Assembly (NCBI RefSeq): GCF_000455265.1
Contig: NZ_HG005143.1
Span: 160,266 to 224,265 of the forward strand
DNA length: 64,000 bases
Direction of reading: 5' to 3'
Source of the DNA: Paenibacillus antibioticophila
GTDB taxonomy: Bacteria; Bacillota; Bacilli; Paenibacillales; Paenibacillaceae
The position numbers and the translations under genes are program-made. Below are positions 59,170-64,000 of the stretch, in pieces. Below the pieces are notes generated by a model, which was not told the DNA's origin, ran no database searches, and was given only the letters and a program-made list of their open reading frames with translations. Every line of letters begins with the position of its first letter. Position 1 is the stretch's first letter.

Positions 59170-59269
59170 ACGTCATTCAAAAAATTTCACAGTTTACAAT
59201 TCTCTACGATAGAAAATGTCACAATTCGCACATCTGTAATTTAAAATATTCACATAATATAAATTAGAA

Positions 59270-59737
59270 TTACTCAGAATACAAGTTAGGAAACTCATCA
59301 TTGTTTAAATATTTCTTATTAAAATATATTTCCAACATTTCATAAAAGTCGGATCCTATCCGCACGATATACATAAACTCATAAGAACCTACAAAATAAA
59401 ACTCGTTAGACTCTGATAAATATATATCTAAAGTGCTGCGAGGAAAAAAAACCAATGGAGTTAATTTTTCACCCAACATCGCCTCAAATTCATATAACTC
59501 TTCAAAAGTTACCTCCCCTTCACTTGGATCAAAAATTAATGAAGTTACAAATCCCAGAGTTTTAGTTGGAAGCTTTATTTGGAGTCCTCCGAATTCTTCA
59601 AGTATATTTAAGGCTAAAGAACAAGGAACTATATTAAACTCCTTATACATTTCAATATAGTTAGTAACATCTACTCGCCTTCCTTCATACCACCCATTTT
59701 CTTCGAAGATTTTTTTTATTTTTTCACTTTTAAACAT
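59270..59737 (-). CDS. SUKH-3 immunity protein
   Basis: A 155-aa SUKH-3 family protein, with ENGWYEGRRVDVTNYIEMYKE near residues 13-33 and NILEEFGGLQIKLP near 46-59, and the second half with FFPRSTLDIYLSESNEFYFV. The frame opens earlier, but GGGGGAA lies 6 nt before the ATG at 59737. It follows the split YwqJ-type deaminase toxin by 24 nt and is its presumed immunity partner. It differs clearly in sequence from the two other SUKH-3 proteins here, as expected for specific partners. Confidence 0.82.
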   Translation of the reverse strand: MFKSEKIKKIFEENGWYEGRRVDVTNYIEMYKEFNIVPCSLALNILEEFGGLQIKLPTKTLGFVTSLIFDPSEGEVTFEELYEFEAMLGEKLTPLVFFPRSTLDIYLSESNEFYFVGSYEFMYIVRIGSDFYEMLEIYFNKKYLNNDEFPNLYSE

Positions 59738-59761
59738 GAATATTTCCCCCAATTAATTATT

Positions 59762-61740
59762 TCAATTCCCATCAAAATATTGATTATACAGATCATTCAT
59801 TGTTCCCCCGAATGGTACAATTCTAGAATGAGATTCATATAACTCACTACAATTGTCACATGGCGGCTTAAAAGTATACAGTTGGGATTTACTCTTTTTG
59901 CCTGAAGCCTTATTTGTATAAGTAGATACATGAAGATCCTCTAGATTAGAGTTTTTTAACAAAAGACGATTTGCAGCATTAAACTCTGCGCAGTTATCTG
60001 TTGCCCACGGCTCTCTGCTCGGCCCATGATCATTTAACATTTTCTGCAACCGCTTATCAACTATTTCTTCACCTGTATCAGGGTTTATTTTTCTTGATGG
60101 ATTAGGTACTGGTATTTCACCTTTTCCTTTAACTGCCATCTTACCCCAGCCAGTTTGTCCGGCTTTTCCACTAAAACCAATACTTATCCTTCCTGTCCTT
60201 CTATCGATTGCTACACTAACTGCACTACAATCTATCTTGTTCCCATTTGCTTTCCGCAAAGTACCATTTTAAATTTTCTTGTGAACTTTTGCCAAGCTCT
60301 TTTTGGTCAGTTCATCTGCCTCTTCAACTGTATATTTAAAAGTCTTTATTTGTTTTGGAGCTTCTATCTTCTTCCCAAACTTACTACCTACATCACTAAG
60401 CTTGTCAAGCGCTTTTTCGAAGCCCTCGTTTGCCTTCGCAACTCCATTTTTCAGCCATTTCGGAGTCACTTTATTACCGATTTTGCCCTCAAAGCCAGTG
60501 AACTTTTGACCTACCTTGCTGTCCAGCACGCCCAAGGTCAGCATCCCGATGCCCGCATCCTTGGCTACAGTACTCCAATTAATCTTCTCCCCACGGAGCA
60601 CCTGATCCATAATGCTACTGAATGCGCCTTCTGCTCCAGCCATACCCACCTTGCGGCCAAACGCTGTTCCAATGGCGGCTCCGGGTCCGAAGATCGCACC
60701 GCTCGCTGCTCCGATGAAGCCATCCTTTAGCCCGGTCAACGCATAATCACTCATGTCGCTAACCTCGCCCCGGGCTATATCCGATACGGCCATCATCCCG
60801 ACACCCATGGCGCCCCCAATCAACGCACCACTGGCTACCGCTCCGATTAGAATCGGACCTGCTCCCAGCGTCGCTACCGTCAGAGCTGCCACTGCAGCTA
60901 CAGCCACGACTACCGCCAGGCCGACCAGCACATTCTTCGCCAGCTTGCCCCAGTTGAATGGCGGGTCCGGCTCTGGCTCTTCGCCAAGCTCTGGCTCATC
61001 GTCGAACGGCGGATAGCTCGTCCGGTCGCTACCGTCAGCCCACACCTTTTCGCCCAGCAGGTGGTACTCGCTCTCCACCACCAGCCCTGCTTCGCTCTCT
61101 CCGCGGTAGGCCAAGATCTGGCTTTCACTGCCCAGAATGATCTGCTGCGGTGTATAGAGCTCCAGCTCCAGCTCCGCGGTCATCGTCAGCTTGCCGGGAC
61201 TGGTAATCTCAATCCCGGTCTCGTCGTTCAGACTGACGAGCATCGCACCCTCCGGGTCCTTTTGAAGATTCACATGGTTCGGTGCCAGCTTCAGCTCACT
61301 GCCATGCTCGGTCCCGAAGTATCGCGTATTTGTGTCGCTTGTCTTGGCAGATTCGCCACCATTTTTACGTACCGTCCCCACAATCAGCGCGCCCGAACCC
61401 GTTGCATCCGGGTAATACAGACTTGCCTTCGTTCCAACCTGTGGCAGACAGTACATCGCACTTCCCGTCGGCGGAGCGAATGGATACCAATGCGGCTTAG
61501 CCAAGCCATCATCCTTATCAATCTCCAGGCGCAGCTTGACCTCTTCTCCGCGGACTGCCAGCACCTCACCCTCCAACGAAATGCCCCGCAAGAGTGGATT
61601 GCGCAGCGTCTCTCGGCGGATTCCGTCTGGCCGGGCCAGCACGTAATGGAAGTGTAGCTCGCCCTGCTCCAGCTCCATTCGCAGCTCACGAATGACGAAC
61701 GGCTGCTGCCGGAACTTGACCTGCTCTCCCAGCGCGTGAT
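59762..61740 (-). pseudogene. truncated carrier with YwqJ-type deaminase tip, split by an in-frame TAA
   Basis: Carrier codons begin abruptly at HALGEQVKFRQQP (about 61.74 kb), 20 nt after a preserved DUF4280 end (EQEDE and stop). The head domain and most of the DUF4280 gene are therefore deleted. The rest (OB fold, stalk, hydrophobic and pre-toxin regions) is uninterrupted to a TAA at 60269-60271. The frame then continues unbroken into the deaminase tip. The tip has DNCAEFNAANRLLL and PPCDNC, the zinc-site motifs of YwqJ-type deaminases. One base change would restore carrier-tip continuity, so this decay is young. A short tip protein could start at a TTG at 60259, without a good ribosome site. 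Confidence 0.85.
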
Positions 61741-61789
61741 AATTTTGCTTCCGTTTCTCTACTCATCTTCTTGTTCGGTCATAGTTCTC

Positions 61790-61836
61790 AAAAAAAAGCT
61801 TATTCTCAACCACTTTTAGGTTGGAATAAGCTATTA
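61790..61836 (-). terminator. cassette terminator
   Basis: AGCTTATTCTCAACC pairs with GGTTGGAATAAGCT around a short loop, followed by TTTTTTT on the minus strand. It lies 68 nt beyond the stop of the 134-aa immunity gene. Confidence 0.8.
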
Positions 61837-61903
61837 AAATAAAACATATATTTCACCAGTTAATATCTGATTATCAAATTCACTCCTACCCTTAAGAGGG
61901 ATA

Positions 61904-62308
61904 TTAAAAATCCTCTCGTTTTAAGCTAAAAATATACTCGAGTCTACCTTTCCAAGTCTCATCAGTTTCCAAAATTTTGAAGTCCCTCTTTTCCATACGC
62001 TCTTTATATAAAATGATATCATTTTGAAGTTGCTCCACATCTTCTGCTTTAATGTAATCCTCGAAAACTAACTCATTTAAAAAAATGTTCAATTTTAGAA
62101 CTACAAAGTCCGGGATTACATTGTTTTCCAAACTCTTTAGAGCTAAACATATAAAAAATGTCGTTTTACTAAATACCCCTTCGTTTAATAACCACCAATC
62201 TTCTTCTAAAATTCTAGCAGAAGCTTGGGCAGCAGTATAATTATTGTTTTCGACATACTCCTCAAAACCGAATTCCACTGAATCTTTAATCTCTTCATAA
62301 GTACTCAT
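61904..62308 (-). CDS. presumed immunity protein of the deaminase cassette
   Basis: A 134-aa, mostly helical, acidic protein: STYEEIKDSVEFGFEEYVEN, then AQASARILEEDWWLLNEG and LEYIFSLKRED at the end. The helical pattern with an A-A-R-I-x-E segment recalls Imm3-type immunity proteins, but I cannot assign it with certainty. The ATG at 62308 is preferred to that at 62317, because AAAGGGA lies 8 nt before it. It follows the deaminase tip frame by 13 nt, which makes it the cognate immunity gene by position. Confidence 0.6.
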   Translation of the reverse strand: MSTYEEIKDSVEFGFEEYVENNNYTAAQASARILEEDWWLLNEGVFSKTTFFICLALKSLENNVIPDFVVLKLNIFLNELVFEDYIKAEDVEQLQNDIILYKERMEKRDFKILETDETWKGRLEYIFSLKREDF

Positions 62309-62321
62309 GACACACATCCCT

Positions 62322-63360
62322 TTATCTCATAATATTAGTGTATACATTTAATTTAATATTAGGAAATTCCCGTCTAAATTCTAATATTATATTTGTGCAA
62401 CTTTGACATACATCAAAATTTGAATACAAATCAATTTCACCTACAATATTTCGATTTTCCAATCTTGCAGCTATGTCTTCTAGGATTTTAGCTTCAGTAT
62501 CATGATAACGCGAAAAACCATCATCTACATACGTTGTAAGTTTCCTCGTTTCAGCTAGAGAAGTAAAGTCATCCAGTTCTGCAAGCAAATCTTTCGAAGA
62601 ATCAATTTGACTATGAGCAATATAACTTTTCTTTATCCCCGCAACATTAACATCTGCAACAGCAATATTGCCTTTTTCTAAAGGTCTAAGTTTTTGCTCT
62701 AATTTCTTTCTTGCACTGCTTGAAAGATTTTTGAAATCTTCAGAATTCCTTATTTTTTGTACTTGTTGTTTTATTTTATCTCTAGTCTCTTGTGTCCTTT
62801 TGTAAAGTTTATCCATTTTCCTTTTTTTGAAATAATCTTTTGCTTTATTTCTGAATTTCTCCGCTGTCTGTTTCATCCTCTTCCCAAACTCACTACCGGT
62901 ATCACTAAGCTGTTGTACTTTCTTCTCGAAAGTGACGTTCGCCTTCTTAACTCCATTTTTCAGCCATTTCGGAGTCACTTTATTACCGACTTTCCCCACA
63001 AAGCCAGTGAACTTTTGACCAACCTTACTGTCCAGCACGCCCAAGGTGAGCATGCCAATGCCAGCATCCTTGGCTACAGTACTCCAATTAATCTTCTTTC
63101 CGCGTAGCACCTGATCCATAATGCTACTGAACGCGCCTTCTGCTCCGGCCATGCCGACTTTTCGGCCAAACGCAGTTCCAATCGCGGCTCCGGGTCCAAA
63201 GATTGCACCACTTGCTGCTCCAATGAATCCTTTAGCCCGGTCAACGCATAGTCGCTCATATCGCTAACCTCGCCCCGGACTATATCCGATACGGCCATCA
63301 TCCATCAGAAAGGGCCCGCTCCGAGCGTCGCGACGGTCAGAGCCGCTACAGCAGAACTGC
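62322..63360 (-). pseudogene. truncated carrier with BURPS668_1122-type deaminase tip
   Basis: A carrier remnant starts near 63.36 kb with VAALTVATLGAGP of the hydrophobic stretch, followed by a deletion and by a 4-nt deletion near 63.22 kb that shifts the frame. From 63152 one frame runs uninterrupted: MAGAEGAFSSIMDQ of the pre-toxin region, a long basic helical linker (about 100-170), and a C-terminal deaminase domain with DTEAKILEDIA and VCQSCTNIILEFRREFPNI. The zinc-site arrangement fits the BURPS668_1122 deaminase family. The head is missing and no ribosome site precedes 63152, so delivery is impossible, though the tip itself looks intact. Confidence 0.82.
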
Positions 63361-63374
63361 TACGAATTCTAAAG

Positions 63375-63416
63375 TAAAAAAACCCATCCGAAACTCGTAC
63401 ACAAGTTGGATAAGCT
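63375..63416 (-). terminator. weak cassette terminator
   Basis: An imperfect hairpin around ATCC and GGAT with seven T residues after it on the minus strand. It occupies the same place, between an immunity gene and the next carrier remnant, as the strong hairpins at 59.05 and 61.81 kb. Confidence 0.4.
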
Positions 63417-63478
63417 TTCGTAAACTTACTTATTTAATGTTTTTAAACTCTTTTAATTTACTGATTAAAACAATATTA

Positions 63479-63934
63479 TTACTCATCTTCAATAGTAACA
63501 ACCTCAAACTCCTCACCGCTAATCAGGTTAAGTACGGACTGACAAAAGTTATCACCTAACCGAATAAGAAAATCATCGTTCCCACCATAGAAAGCACCTG
63601 TAGATGAAATGTACCAAGTCATGTCCATAAGTGAAACTTCTCCTATTATGACAAAAGACTCTTTGCAATGATTTTCATATCGTTTTGACAATTCCCTAAG
63701 AATAGATTTTCCCGCATTAATAGGATCAATAGTTAAATGTAGATAACTCCCTAGTCTTTTAGGGTTTTCAAATTGAATTGTTAAACCACCATACTCTGTT
63801 AAAAAATCTGCCGCTCTTTCAAAAACAAAATACTCTTCTTCATTCAGAAATTCAACATATCCACTTATATCTACATTTCTTCCCTCAAACCAGCCTGCAT
63901 TTTGAAGTATCTCTCGAATTTTTCTTTCCAACAC
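63479..63934 (-). CDS. SUKH-3 immunity protein
   Basis: A 151-aa SUKH-3 protein, with NAGWFEGRNVDISGYVEFLNE near residues 13-33, ADFLTEYGGLTIQFENP near 42-58, and an alpha/beta second half ending in an acidic tail. The start is GTG, 7 nt after AAGGAG. Its toxin would lie beyond base 64000 on the minus strand, so the array extends past the window. It shares the WF/WYEGRxVDI signature with the two other SUKH-3 genes but is only moderately similar otherwise. Confidence 0.82.
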   Translation of the reverse strand: MLERKIREILQNAGWFEGRNVDISGYVEFLNEEEYFVFERAADFLTEYGGLTIQFENPKRLGSYLHLTIDPINAGKSILRELSKRYENHCKESFVIIGEVSLMDMTWYISSTGAFYGGNDDFLIRLGDNFCQSVLNLISGEEFEVVTIEDE

Positions 63935-64000
63935 TCCCCACTCCTTGTCGTCACTTAATAATTCCTATAAACACTATCCGTAATACTTAATACATCTTTC

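Larger units (their letters stand above)
58805..59269. other. spacer between toxin operons
   Basis: There is no gene in these 465 bases. They hold the leader of the DUF4280 gene, the leader repeat TTTTGGAGGTAGGGTG at about 58.98 kb, a strong terminator and the spacer repeats at 59.11-59.17 kb. A TTAACA and TTATTA pair 17 bp apart near 58.88-58.91 kb on the minus strand is a weak candidate promoter for the DUF4280/carrier unit. Confidence 0.5.

Overview
The window looks like a chromosomal segment of a Paenibacillus-type Firmicute. Supporting signs are the strong AGGAGG-type ribosome binding sites with several GTG and TTG starts, the sugar ABC transporters paired with YesM/YesN-type two-component systems, the MocR, FCD-GntR, LacI and MarR regulators, and cre-like sites. 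This placement is inference from gene content; there is no rRNA or other marker in the window. The left two thirds are of balanced base composition and densely coded. The right third is AT-rich, patchy and full of broken genes.

Left part (1-44.7 kb), mainly carbohydrate use. A 5'-truncated PIG-L deacetylase, a MmcQ/YjbR protein, a DapA-like aldolase and a double P-loop ATPase come first. They are followed by a LysE exporter divergent from a MocR regulator, with a large palindrome between them. Next are uxuA-uxuB (hexuronate catabolism) with a divergent GntR regulator and matching operators, then a GH13 alpha-glucosidase and a CUT1 ABC operon with a cre site. An eleven-copy 50-51 bp tandem repeat fills the gap before a galactoside region. 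That region holds two LacZ-type GH2 enzymes, an AraC regulator, a second CUT1 ABC operon, a YesM/YesN-like pair, and galactonate dehydratase / KDPG-type aldolase / KDG-type kinase genes under another GntR regulator. Then come UDP-galactopyranose mutase, a HAD phosphatase, a LacI regulator, two ring-cleaving dioxygenases with a MarR (MhqR-like) regulator, a nucleotidyltransferase, a class C serine hydrolase, an AgrC/AgrA-like pair and a frameshifted MFS transporter.

Right part (44.76 kb to the end): a polymorphic-toxin locus, read throughout on the minus strand. The carrier is a VgrG/gpD-like spike protein preceded by a DUF4280 (PAAR-like) tip protein, which suggests delivery by a contractile injection system. 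Five partial or broken copies of the carrier are present, leading into different C-termini: a BURPS668_1122-type deaminase, two YwqJ-type deaminases, an unrecognised domain with an HG...CxxC arrangement, and a WG-repeat protein. Every carrier copy is damaged by internal deletions, frameshifts or in-frame stops. The presumed immunity genes between and below them are almost all intact: three SUKH-3 genes, an Imm30-like/SUKH fusion, an ankyrin protein, a pentapeptide-repeat protein and several unrecognised ones. The array therefore reads as a store of orphan immunity genes left by repeated duplication and decay of toxin operons, each separated by a similar hairpin terminator. It is the most interesting part of the window.
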